From an uncultured Clostridia bacterium (GTDB taxonomy: Bacteria; Bacillota; Clostridia; TANB77; CAG-508), in the NCBI GenBank assembly GCA_934155625.1, contig CAKPHD010000039.1, forward strand, positions 1-14,238: a DNA stretch of 14,238 bases, written 5' to 3'. The notes below the pieces were generated by a model, which was given only the letters and a program-made list of their open reading frames with translations, was not told the origin of the DNA and searched no databases. Position numbers and translations under genes: made by a program. Each line of letters begins with the position of its first letter. Within the stretch, counting starts at the first letter, position 1. This document shows, piece by piece, positions 7,932-14,238 of this stretch.

Positions 7932-8447
7932 TTATATATTTAGTTTAAAAATTGTAAATGCAAAGAATATATAAGCATATCTAAGAAATTTCTTTTTCAT
8001 TAGATGAGATTGATAGTATTCGTAAAATGATTTTAAGGCACTTAGTTTGTCTGCAACAGTTATGATAAAGCTTTCCTCATATTTTGGAAAACTAAAAAAT
8101 GTTACAGGCCACATGTGTTTTAAAATTATATCTTGTTCTTTTTCGTTTAAATCACAAATCTTTAAAGCATTTTCTAACGCAATTTGTGGATGCTTGAATG
8201 CATGCCATCCTTGTAATCTTGCTTTAGAATGTCTCCAATCATATAAAAATAAATCATGTAGTATTGCAGCTCTTGCTATTGATACATAATCTAAGTTGTG
8301 TTTTTTACAAAATAGATATGACCAGTATGCTACTTCTATACAATGGTCATAACAGTTGGTCTCATAATGTTGCCTGTATTTTTTCATTTGCAATACGGTT
8401 GGATTATTTATTAAGTCTTTTGTTATCTCATAAAATTCTTTGTTCAT
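7932..8447 (-). CDS. HD-domain phosphohydrolase, uncharacterised
   Basis: This is a 171-residue soluble protein with the HD metal-dependent phosphohydrolase pattern: H35 (NCYDHCIEVA), H64-D65 (AAILHDLFLYDW), H86, H111 (LKHMWP) and D133 (TVADKLSAL). These residues match the metal ligands of HD enzymes acting on phosphate esters or nucleotides. The substrate cannot be read from sequence. The C terminus ends in a hydrophobic, aromatic stretch (YAYIFFAFTIFKLNI) that might touch the membrane. AAAAGGA (8457-8463) lies nine bases before the ATG. The gene is transcribed away from addB and ends at a terminator hairpin, so it is probably monocistronic. Confidence 0.85.
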   Translation of the reverse strand: MNKEFYEITKDLINNPTVLQMKKYRQHYETNCYDHCIEVAYWSYLFCKKHNLDYVSIARAAILHDLFLYDWRHSKARLQGWHAFKHPQIALENALKICDLNEKEQDIILKHMWPVTFFSFPKYEESFIITVADKLSALKSFYEYYQSHLMKKKFLRYAYIFFAFTIFKLNI

Positions 8448-8480
8448 ATTATTTTATCCTTTTCGTTTTTGTTTAAATTA

Positions 8481-8486
8481 ATTATA
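8481..8486 (-). promoter_or_regulatory. Possible -10 box for the HD-domain gene
   Basis: TATAAT reads on the minus strand at 8486-8481, placing a transcript start about 25 bases before the HD gene ATG. No good -35 box is visible 17 bases upstream (TTTATT only), and the region is very AT-rich, so this is tentative. Confidence 0.35.
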
Positions 8487-8519
8487 ATATATTTTATGAG
8501 AAAAATAAAGAGAAAAATA

Positions 8520-8548
8520 TTAAATCTTTATTAATTATATGATATAAT
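8520..8548 (+). promoter_or_regulatory. Probable promoter of addB
   Basis: A perfect -10 box TATAAT (8543-8548) stands 17 bases after a weak -35 box TTAAAT (8520-8525). The ribosome binding site AAAAGGAGGA (8561-8570) and the ATG at 8575 follow closely, giving a leader of about 20 bases. The 127-bp gap between the divergent genes holds nothing else I can recognise. Confidence 0.55.
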
Positions 8549-8574
8549 TGTTAAAATAAAAAAAGGAGGAATAT

Positions 8575-11500
8575 ATGAGTTTTAGAATAGTATATGGAAG
8601 AGCAGGAACAGGCAAAAGCGAGTACTGCTACAGAGAAATAGCACAAAAAGTAAAAGAAGAAAATAAAATATTAATAATAACTCCAGAGCAATTCTCATTT
8701 ACAGCAGAAAAGAAGCTAATGGACGCAATAGATACACAAGCAGTATTAAATGCAGAAGTAGTAACATTAAGCAGAATGGCATATAGAGTAATAAATGAAA
8801 TTGGTGGAAAAACAGAAACTAATTTAAGCAAATGCGGAAAAGCAATGCTCATATATTCAATATTAAATAACAATAAAAAAGAGCTAAAGTTTTTAGGCAA
8901 AACTGATGAAAATGTGGACATGCTTGATACAGCAATAACAGAATTTAAAAAACATGGAATTAGTGTAGAGCAATTAAGTGAAGAAATAGACAAGCAAGAA
9001 GACATATATTTAAAAAATAAATTAAAAGATTTAAGTATTGTATATAATGAATTTGAAGAGCAACTTTCTGGAAAATATATAGATGAAACAGATTTATTAA
9101 CAATCTTAGCAGAAAATATAGAAAATACAGATATGTTTAAAGATGCAGTGATTTATATAGATGAATTTGCAGGATTTACAAGCCAAGAATATCAAATTAT
9201 AGAAAAACTTGTGCAAATAGCAAAGCAAGTAACAATAACAATCTGTACAGATGAATTGTATGACATTAAAAACCCAGATACAGACATATTTTATTCTAAT
9301 CAAGTAACAGTAAATAATCTATTAGAAGTAGCTCAAAAATGTGATGTAAAAATAGAAGAGATAAAATTAGAAAATACATATAGATTTAAAAGTACAGAGC
9401 TAAAACATTTGGAGCAAAATTTATATGACAACAAACCTAAAAAATATAATAAGCAAGTAGAAAATATGCAATTATTTTTAGCCAAAAATCAATATTCGGA
9501 AATAGAAGAAGTGGCAAAAAATATTTTGAAATTAGTAAGAGACAAAGGATATAGATATAGAGATATTTCAATAATAACGAAAAATATAGCTACATATTCA
9601 AGCTTAGCAAGAGCAATATTTGATAAATACGATATTCCAATATTTATAGATGAAAACAGAGATTTAAATCAAAATATAGTAATACAATATGTACTTGCAA
9701 TTTTAGAAATCTTCATAAAAAATTGGTCATATGAAGCGGTATTTAATTATATAAAAACAGGATTTTCTAATATAGAAGATGATGATATATTTAAAATAGA
9801 AAAATATTGTTTAAAATGGGGAATAAAACAAAATAAATGGAAAAAAGAATTTACATATGGAAATTATGAAGAAAAAGATAAAGCAGAAATTGAAAGATTA
9901 GAGCAAATTAGAAAAGATTTAGTAAATCCATTAATGAATTTAAAACATAAAATAGATGAAAATAAAACAGTAAGAGGAATCTCAAAAGCAATATATGAAT
10001 TTCTTGTAGAGCAACAAATATTTGAAAAAGTGCAAGAAAAGATAGAAGAATTAAATGAAATTGGACAAGTTGACTTGGCAAATGAATATGAAAGTAGTTT
10101 GCAAAACATAATAGAAATATTAGATGAAATTGTACTAGTTTTTGATGAAGATAAAATAACAATAGATAAATATAATCAAATATTAAAAATTGGATTTAAA
10201 AATAGTAGTTTAACAAAAATACCAGGGACACAAGATCAGGTAATAATGGGAGATGTAGACAGGTCAAGAAGTCACAAAGTAAAAGCAATATTTATAATAG
10301 GACTAAATGATGGAGAATTTCCAAGTGTCCGTAAAGACGAGGGATTTTTAAATGATTCAGATAGAGATATATTAAAACAAGATGGAATTGAACTTGCAAA
10401 AGGAACAATTGATAAATTATATGAAGACAGCTTTAACATATATAAAGCATTTACAACAGCAGAAGAGAAATTATATTTATTATATTCATCATCTGATATG
10501 CAAGGTAAAGCATTAAGACCATCAATGTTAATTAATAAAATAAAAAAGATATATCCTATGTTACAAGAACAAAGTGATGTAATTGAAAAACAGAGTGAAA
10601 TATTAAATAAAAAAACAACATATGAAGAATTGATAACTAATTTAAGCAAATTAAAGGAGCAAGACAGTATAGATAAAATTTGGTATTATGTGTATGATTA
10701 CTATAAAAAAGACGCAGAATGGAACGAAAAATTACAACAGAGTTTAAAAGGTTTAAGTTATACGAATATTCCAGAAAAGATAGAACAAAATAATATTGAT
10801 AGACTATATGGAAATACATTGGTAACAAGTATTTCGAAATTAGAAAGATACAGAAGTTGTCCATTTTCTTATTATTTACAATATGGATTAAAAATTAAAC
10901 CACAAGAAGAATTAAAAATACAAACTTTAAATACAGGAACATTTATCCACGAAGTAATAGACGAATTTTTCGAAACAGTAAAATCTCAAGGTATAGAACT
11001 AGCAGAAATTACAGAAGAACAATTGTCAGAAATAATAAATAAAATAATTGATGAAAAATTAGGACAAAATAAGAATTATATATTTACATCAACAGCAAAA
11101 TATAGAGCTTTAGTTGTCAGATTAAAAAAGATAATTAAAAAAGCATTAAAATATATAATTGGCACAATTGTGCAAAGTAGATTTGAAGTATTAGGAACAG
11201 AAGTGGAATTTGGAGATAAAGGTAAATATAAGCCAATAAGACTAACATTAGAAGATGGAAAAAGAATAGAAATAATAGGAAAAATAGACAGAATAGATAC
11301 GGCACAAGGAGAAGATGGAAAATATCTGAGAATAATAGATTACAAATCATCAGCTAAAAATATTGATTTAAATGAAGTTTATGCAGGGTTACAAATTCAA
11401 TTGCTGACATATTTAGATGCATCATGCAAGGAAGAGGATTTGATGCCTGCAGGAGTTCTATATTTTAGTATGTTAGAGCAAATGATAAAATCTAATAAAA

Positions 11501-11934
11501 GGATGGAACAAGAAGAAATTGAAGAAAAAATAAGAGCAAATTTCAAGATGAAGGGGCTAATTTTGGCAGATGTAAAAGTAGTAAAATTACATGATAAAAA
11601 TTTACAAAATGGAAGTTCTGCACTTGTTCCAGCATATATAGGAAAAGATGGAGAGTTAAGCGAAAAGAAAACTAGTGGAGTAACTGCTGAACAATTTAAG
11701 GAATTGCAAAAATATATGTATACTGTTATTAAGCAGATTTCAAGAGAAATACTTGGAGGGAATATAGATTTAAAACCATATTATAAAGATAAAAAAACTC
11801 CGTGTAAATATTGCGATTATAAGAGTATTTGTTCATTTAACATGGGTGGATGCGAAAATTCTTATAATTATATAGATAAAAAGAGCAAAGAGGAAATTTT
11901 GCATAAAATTAAAAATAGTATGAAAGGATTTTAA
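8575..11934 (+). CDS. addB: ATP-dependent helicase/nuclease subunit B
   Basis: AddB pairs with AddA to resect double-strand breaks and recognise Chi during recombinational repair, the Firmicutes counterpart of RecBCD. The 1119-residue length is typical. The N terminus MSFRIVYGRAGTGKS carries a Walker A motif (residues 8-15). The C-terminal RecB-like nuclease domain shows GKIDRID (D905), IIDYKSS (D922, K924) and GLQIQLLTYLD. The four cysteines that bind the structural [4Fe-4S] cluster of AddB are all present: C762 (YRSCPFSYYLQ) and C1077, C1080, C1086 (PCKYCDYKSIC). The start has a strong AGGAGGA site. The stop is two bases before pgeF, so these are cotranscribed. The usual partner gene addA is not beside it. 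Confidence 0.95.
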   Translation: MSFRIVYGRAGTGKSEYCYREIAQKVKEENKILIITPEQFSFTAEKKLMDAIDTQAVLNAEVVTLSRMAYRVINEIGGKTETNLSKCGKAMLIYSILNNNKKELKFLGKTDENVDMLDTAITEFKKHGISVEQLSEEIDKQEDIYLKNKLKDLSIVYNEFEEQLSGKYIDETDLLTILAENIENTDMFKDAVIYIDEFAGFTSQEYQIIEKLVQIAKQVTITICTDELYDIKNPDTDIFYSNQVTVNNLLEVAQKCDVKIEEIKLENTYRFKSTELKHLEQNLYDNKPKKYNKQVENMQLFLAKNQYSEIEEVAKNILKLVRDKGYRYRDISIITKNIATYSSLARAIFDKYDIPIFIDENRDLNQNIVIQYVLAILEIFIKNWSYEAVFNYIKTGFSNIEDDDIFKIEKYCLKWGIKQNKWKKEFTYGNYEEKDKAEIERLEQIRKDLVNPLMNLKHKIDENKTVRGISKAIYEFLVEQQIFEKVQEKIEELNEIGQVDLANEYESSLQNIIEILDEIVLVFDEDKITIDKYNQILKIGFKNSSLTKIPGTQDQVIMGDVDRSRSHKVKAIFIIGLNDGEFPSVRKDEGFLNDSDRDILKQDGIELAKGTIDKLYEDSFNIYKAFTTAEEKLYLLYSSSDMQGKALRPSMLINKIKKIYPMLQEQSDVIEKQSEILNKKTTYEELITNLSKLKEQDSIDKIWYYVYDYYKKDAEWNEKLQQSLKGLSYTNIPEKIEQNNIDRLYGNTLVTSISKLERYRSCPFSYYLQYGLKIKPQEELKIQTLNTGTFIHEVIDEFFETVKSQGIELAEITEEQLSEIINKIIDEKLGQNKNYIFTSTAKYRALVVRLKKIIKKALKYIIGTIVQSRFEVLGTEVEFGDKGKYKPIRLTLEDGKRIEIIGKIDRIDTAQGEDGKYLRIIDYKSSAKNIDLNEVYAGLQIQLLTYLDASCKEEDLMPAGVLYFSMLEQMIKSNKRMEQEEIEEKIRANFKMKGLILADVKVVKLHDKNLQNGSSALVPAYIGKDGELSEKKTSGVTAEQFKELQKYMYTVIKQISREILGGNIDLKPYYKDKKTPCKYCDYKSICSFNMGGCENSYNYIDKKSKEEILHKIKNSMKGF

Positions 11935-11936
11935 AT

Positions 11937-12785
11937 ATGAAAGATTTATCAAATGAAAATGTTATTCATGTAAAGAAAGACGGAATAGAGTATTTACAAT
12001 TTAGAAAGTTGCTAGAATATAGTGATATATTAAAACATGCTTATGCAATAGGATTGGATAAAAATTTTAGAACAGCAAGGGCTAAAAATGCTACACCATT
12101 GACAAGTGAAGAATATGAAAAAGCAGTTAATGATTATAAAAAATTAGCTGATTCAATAGGAATAAACTATATAAATATAGCTAAGCCAAATCAAGCACAT
12201 ACTAAAAATATAAAAGCGTTAGAGCAAAAAGTAAAAAATGATATTCCAGATTTTAATTTAAAAGAATATGAGCAAATTGACGGTTTAGTAACAGATACAA
12301 AAAATATAGCTTTAGCCACAACAAATGCAGATTGTATTTTACTATTATTTTTTGATCCAGTAAAAAAGGTAATTGCAAATGTACATTCTGGTTGGAGAGG
12401 TACATTACAAAGAATATCAGTAGAAGCGGTTAATAAAATGAAAAATGATTATGGATGTAATCCATCAGATATAATCTGTTGCATTTGTCCAAGCATCAGA
12501 AAATGCCATTTCAAAGTTCACAAAGATGTACAAGAACCATTTTATAATGAGTTTAAAGATTTAAAGGAGATAGATGAAATAATAGTTCCGGTAGAAGGAG
12601 AAGATAGATGGTCAATTGATACTGTAAAAATCAATCAAGTAATTCTAGAACAGGCTGGGCTAAAAAAAGAAAACATAATAGATTGTGGAATTTGCAGTGT
12701 ATGTAATTCTGATTTAATACATTCTTTTAGAGTAGAAAAAGATGCATATGGATTAGCAACTGCTTTAATAGAATTAAATGATTAA
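11937..12785 (+). CDS. pgeF: Laccase-domain purine nucleoside phosphorylase / peptidoglycan editing factor family (YlmD/PgeF)
   Basis: This is a 282-residue protein of the YlmD/YfiH family (multicopper polyphenol oxidase fold). Characterised members cleave purine nucleosides, and the E. coli member also limits misincorporation into peptidoglycan precursors. The three metal ligands are H88 (NQAHT, replacing the commoner QVHG), C133 (NADCILLL) and H150 (NVHSGWRGT). The later block CPSIRKCHFKV is also recognisable. GAAAGGA (11922-11928) at the end of addB serves as ribosome binding site, and the two-base gap points to translational coupling. It is followed by an LD-carboxypeptidase, which would fit a cell-wall-related role. 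That link is inference. Confidence 0.9.
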   Translation: MKDLSNENVIHVKKDGIEYLQFRKLLEYSDILKHAYAIGLDKNFRTARAKNATPLTSEEYEKAVNDYKKLADSIGINYINIAKPNQAHTKNIKALEQKVKNDIPDFNLKEYEQIDGLVTDTKNIALATTNADCILLLFFDPVKKVIANVHSGWRGTLQRISVEAVNKMKNDYGCNPSDIICCICPSIRKCHFKVHKDVQEPFYNEFKDLKEIDEIIVPVEGEDRWSIDTVKINQVILEQAGLKKENIIDCGICSVCNSDLIHSFRVEKDAYGLATALIELND

Positions 12786-12790
12786 AGATG

Positions 12791-12829
12791 AGCAAGGTGG
12801 GGAGCAGCAAAAATGTGCCCACTATTGCT
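12791..12829 (+). other. Imperfect hairpin between pgeF and the LD-carboxypeptidase gene
   Basis: AGCAA (12791-12795) pairs with TTGCT (12825-12829), and GTGGG (12797-12801) pairs with CCCAC (12818-12822), with a G-T pair and one bulge between them. The stretch is distinctly more GC-rich than its neighbours and lies just before the ribosome binding site at 12838. It could slow transcription or protect mRNA ends. No T tract directly follows. Confidence 0.4.
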
Positions 12830-12847
12830 AGAGTTTTGGAGGGAAAA

Positions 12848-13771
12848 ATGATAATACCAGAAAAGTTAAAAATAGGAGATACAATAGGAGTTATAGCACC
12901 ATCAAGTCCTATTGTGGGAGATAACATAGAAGAGCTTAATACAGCAAAGGAAATAATAGAAAAATTAGGATTTAAAGTTAAATATTCAAAAAATATATTT
13001 TCTAATACAAATAATTATAGTGCAACAGCAAAAGAAAAAGCAGATGATATTAATGAAATGTTTGCTGATAAAGATATTAAAATGATATGGTGTGCAAAAG
13101 GAGGAAACAACAGTAATTCTACATTTGAATATATTGATTATGATAATATAAAGAGAAATCCTAAAATTATTTGTGGATTTAGTGATATAACTTCTTTAAC
13201 TAATATGATTACAGAAAAAACAGGATTAGTAACTTTTAGCGGAACTAATTTTAAGACTATAGCAACAGATGAAACTGATTATAGTTTGAAAGAGGTTTTA
13301 AAAAGATTTGTTGATGGAAGTTTAGAATTAGGAGTAAAAGGTGATGAATATCAAACAATAAAAAAAGGTGTTGCTGAAGGACAACTTATTGGTGGTAATT
13401 TGAATTTAACAAGTGGTATGGTTGCAGGAAAATATTCTATTGATTTTACAGATAAAATATTGTTTTTAGAAGAATTAGGTTTTGAAACAGAACCTGCAAT
13501 GGCAAGTAATTTCTTATATTATATGAAACAAAATGGTGTGTTTGATAAAGTAAAAGGAATTTGGCTTGGAAATTATACTCATGAAAGTGGAATTAAATTG
13601 GAAGATATTTTATTAGATACTATTGGTGATGAGTTTAATGGCCCAATTATTAAGTCAGAGAACTTCGGACATATTGATAAAAAGGCTGTTATTCCAATTG
13701 GTTCTAAGGCAATAATTGATACTAATAATGAGAGAAAAATTGTATTGGTTGATAATTGTGTGATTGAATAA
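12848..13771 (+). CDS. S66-family LD-carboxypeptidase (LdcA/MccF-like)
   Basis: This is a 307-residue serine peptidase of family S66. Members trim the terminal D-alanine from muropeptide tetrapeptides or, in the MccF branch, hydrolyse microcin C-type peptide-nucleotides. Catalytic residues are visible: S112 in CGFSDIT, E208 or E209 in ILFLEEL, and H275 in NFGH. The loop AKGGNNSN and the block NPKIICGFSDIT resemble the MccF-like branch, so the muropeptide role is not certain. The frame is open upstream to an ATG at 12788, but that ATG has no ribosome binding site. GGAGG at 12838-12842 lies five bases before the ATG at 12848, and MIIPEKLKIGDTIGVIAPS is the normal family N terminus. The 62-base gap after pgeF contains an imperfect hairpin. 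Confidence 0.88.
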   Translation: MIIPEKLKIGDTIGVIAPSSPIVGDNIEELNTAKEIIEKLGFKVKYSKNIFSNTNNYSATAKEKADDINEMFADKDIKMIWCAKGGNNSNSTFEYIDYDNIKRNPKIICGFSDITSLTNMITEKTGLVTFSGTNFKTIATDETDYSLKEVLKRFVDGSLELGVKGDEYQTIKKGVAEGQLIGGNLNLTSGMVAGKYSIDFTDKILFLEELGFETEPAMASNFLYYMKQNGVFDKVKGIWLGNYTHESGIKLEDILLDTIGDEFNGPIIKSENFGHIDKKAVIPIGSKAIIDTNNERKIVLVDNCVIE

Positions 13772-13777
13772 ATAGAA

Positions 13778-13808
13778 TTTATCAATATTTTGAATAAAAT
13801 GTCTTTTT
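13778..13808 (+). terminator. Weak terminator after the LD-carboxypeptidase gene
   Basis: TTTATCAA (13778-13785) pairs with TTGAATAAA (13790-13798) with one bulged A and a four-base loop, followed by ATGTCTTTTT. The stem is entirely AT apart from one pair, so termination would be weak. Confidence 0.4.
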
Positions 13809-13830
13809 ATAGGAAATAAACTGTTAAGAA

Positions 13831-13857
13831 TTTTTCTTTAAGTTGTATACTTAAAGA
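13831..13857 (+). repeat. Left inverted repeat of a candidate invertible promoter
   Basis: This 27-bp arm matches the reverse complement of 14018-14044 at 26 positions (mismatch at 13837/14038). Within it CTTTAAGT (13836-13843) and ACTTAAAG (13849-13856) form a dyad around the asymmetric centre TGTAT. Such a layout resembles a tyrosine-recombinase crossover site. As RNA it would fold, but no T tract follows, so it is not a typical terminator. Confidence 0.75.
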
Positions 13858-13971
13858 AAGTTGCAAAATTGTTTCAAGTCAGTAATATCAGTGAATATCA
13901 GTTATGTTATTCTTTTGAAAACAGTATTCTAATTGCATATAAATATTTTATTTCAAATGTCGAAAAAAGTC

Positions 13972-14000
13972 TTGACGCTAAAGGCCTTTATTGCTATAAT
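13972..14000 (+). promoter_or_regulatory. Strong promoter inside the inverted repeats
   Basis: The -35 box TTGACG (13972-13977) and a perfect -10 box TATAAT (13995-14000) are separated by 17 bases. A TG at 13992-13993 makes an extended -10. It is the best promoter match in the window. Transcription would start near 14007, inside the right inverted repeat boundary, and give an untranslated leader of about 86 bases before the ATG at 14093. The promoter is bracketed by the repeats at 13831-13857 and 14018-14044. The rest of the 320-base gap holds no gene. Confidence 0.8.
13979..13990. promoter_or_regulatory. 12-bp perfect palindrome in the promoter spacer (possible operator)
   Basis: TAAAGGCCTTTA is a perfect palindrome lying wholly between the -35 and -10 boxes. 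A dimeric regulator bound here would touch the promoter directly. The GC-rich core stands out from the AT-rich surroundings. Confidence 0.5.
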
Positions 14001-14017
14001 GAATTTGAATTATTATA

Positions 14018-14044
14018 TCTTTAAGTATACAACTTAAGGAAAAA
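14018..14044 (-). repeat. Right inverted repeat of a candidate invertible promoter
   Basis: This is the inverted partner of 13831-13857 (26 of 27 bases), 160 bp away from it. It carries the same dyad with the centre reading ATACA, the complement-reverse of TGTAT, and with the flanking A run matching the T run of the left arm. It lies in the predicted 5' untranslated region. Confidence 0.75.
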
Positions 14045-14050
14045 ATATAA

Positions 14051-14064
14051 GCACAAAGTTGTGC
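14051..14064 (+). other. Small leader hairpin before the surface-protein start
   Basis: GCACA (14051-14055) and TGTGC (14060-14064) form a five-base-pair stem with a four-base loop, thirteen bases before the ribosome binding site (GGAGG 14077-14081). It may stabilise the leader or affect translation. The short stem gives only modest support. Confidence 0.35.
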
Positions 14065-14092
14065 AGCAAATGAAAAGGAGGAAGATACAAAA

Positions 14093-14238
14093 ATGAGAAG
14101 AGCCAATAACAAAATAGTAGGAGGAGTAGTGTTACTGGCAATAATATTAGTAGCAGTAGGATATGCAGCAATAACAAATGTAACACTAAACATTAATGGA
14201 ACAGCCCAATCAGGAGCAAACCAATCAAATTTTGTGGT
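14093..14238 (+). CDS. Secreted or surface protein, N-terminal fragment (runs off window)
   Basis: Only the first 48 codons are present. A basic tip (MRRANNK) is followed by a hydrophobic segment IVGGVVLLAIILVAVGYAA (residues 8-26). The sequence then changes to polar, strand-like residues (TNVTLNINGTAQSG). This fits an export signal or N-terminal membrane anchor followed by a surface domain. The pattern GYAA...LNINGTA recalls secreted proteins of gut Firmicutes with atypical signal segments, but I cannot assign a family from this fragment. The ribosome binding site AAAAGGAGG (14073-14081) is 11 bases before the ATG. Expression would come from the promoter at 13972-14000 and would depend on the orientation of the segment between the repeats. 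Confidence 0.7.
   Translation, partial: MRRANNKIVGGVVLLAIILVAVGYAAITNVTLNINGTAQSGANQSNFV

Noticed and set aside
9864..11350. Several leftward open frames inside addB
   Set aside because: They are shadows of an AT-rich coding strand (runs of F, L, I, C and S) opposite a well-supported 1119-codon gene.
12796..12822. GGTGGG...CCCAC segment as a T-box or other riboswitch
   Set aside because: The T-box core AGGGTGGNACCGCG is not present, and the structure is too short for any riboswitch class I can recognise.
13831..13859. Left dyad read as an intrinsic terminator of the LD-carboxypeptidase gene
   Set aside because: No T tract follows on either strand, and a near-identical inverted copy lies beyond the promoter, which a terminator does not explain.

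Overview
This window is a strongly AT-rich chromosomal segment. It most likely comes from a spore-forming member of the Clostridia (Firmicutes). The evidence is the near-canonical AGGAGG/AGGTGAT ribosome binding sites, an AddB-type recombination nuclease, a YitT membrane protein, a Ger-type spore-germination gene pair, and the acpP-rnc-radical SAM order common in that group. I cannot name the species.

Layout. Positions 1-198 are the 3' end of acpP, followed by an intrinsic terminator and then a promoter. That promoter drives a four-gene run: rnc (RNase III), an Elp3-like radical SAM gene, a membrane-anchored PstS-like binding protein, and an RsiV-like (DUF4163/DUF3298-type) exported protein whose start overlaps the previous gene. 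A long hairpin with a T tract closes this run at 4324-4369 and abuts the start codon of a YitT-family gene. A 257-bp element with 34-bp perfect terminal inverted repeats (5217-5473) lies between yitT and a leftward germination locus, and it supplies the stop codon of both. The germination locus holds a Ger(x)C gene broken by a frameshift and a spore permease (GerAB type). No A-subunit gene is present. Further right on the same strand is a small HD-domain hydrolase gene. Divergent from it is a rightward run: addB (no addA beside it), the laccase-domain gene pgeF/ylmD, and an S66 LD-carboxypeptidase.

The most striking part is the last 470 bases. A strong promoter (TTGACG-17-TATAAT with extended -10) points at a truncated surface/secreted protein gene starting at 14093. 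It is bracketed by two 27-bp inverted repeats (26/27 matching). Each repeat is itself a dyad around a short asymmetric centre, as in tyrosine-recombinase crossover sites. I read this as a candidate invertible, phase-variable promoter caught in the ON orientation. A 12-bp perfect palindrome also sits in the -35/-10 spacer, suggesting a second layer of control. No recombinase gene is in the window, so the switch remains an inference from sequence structure.
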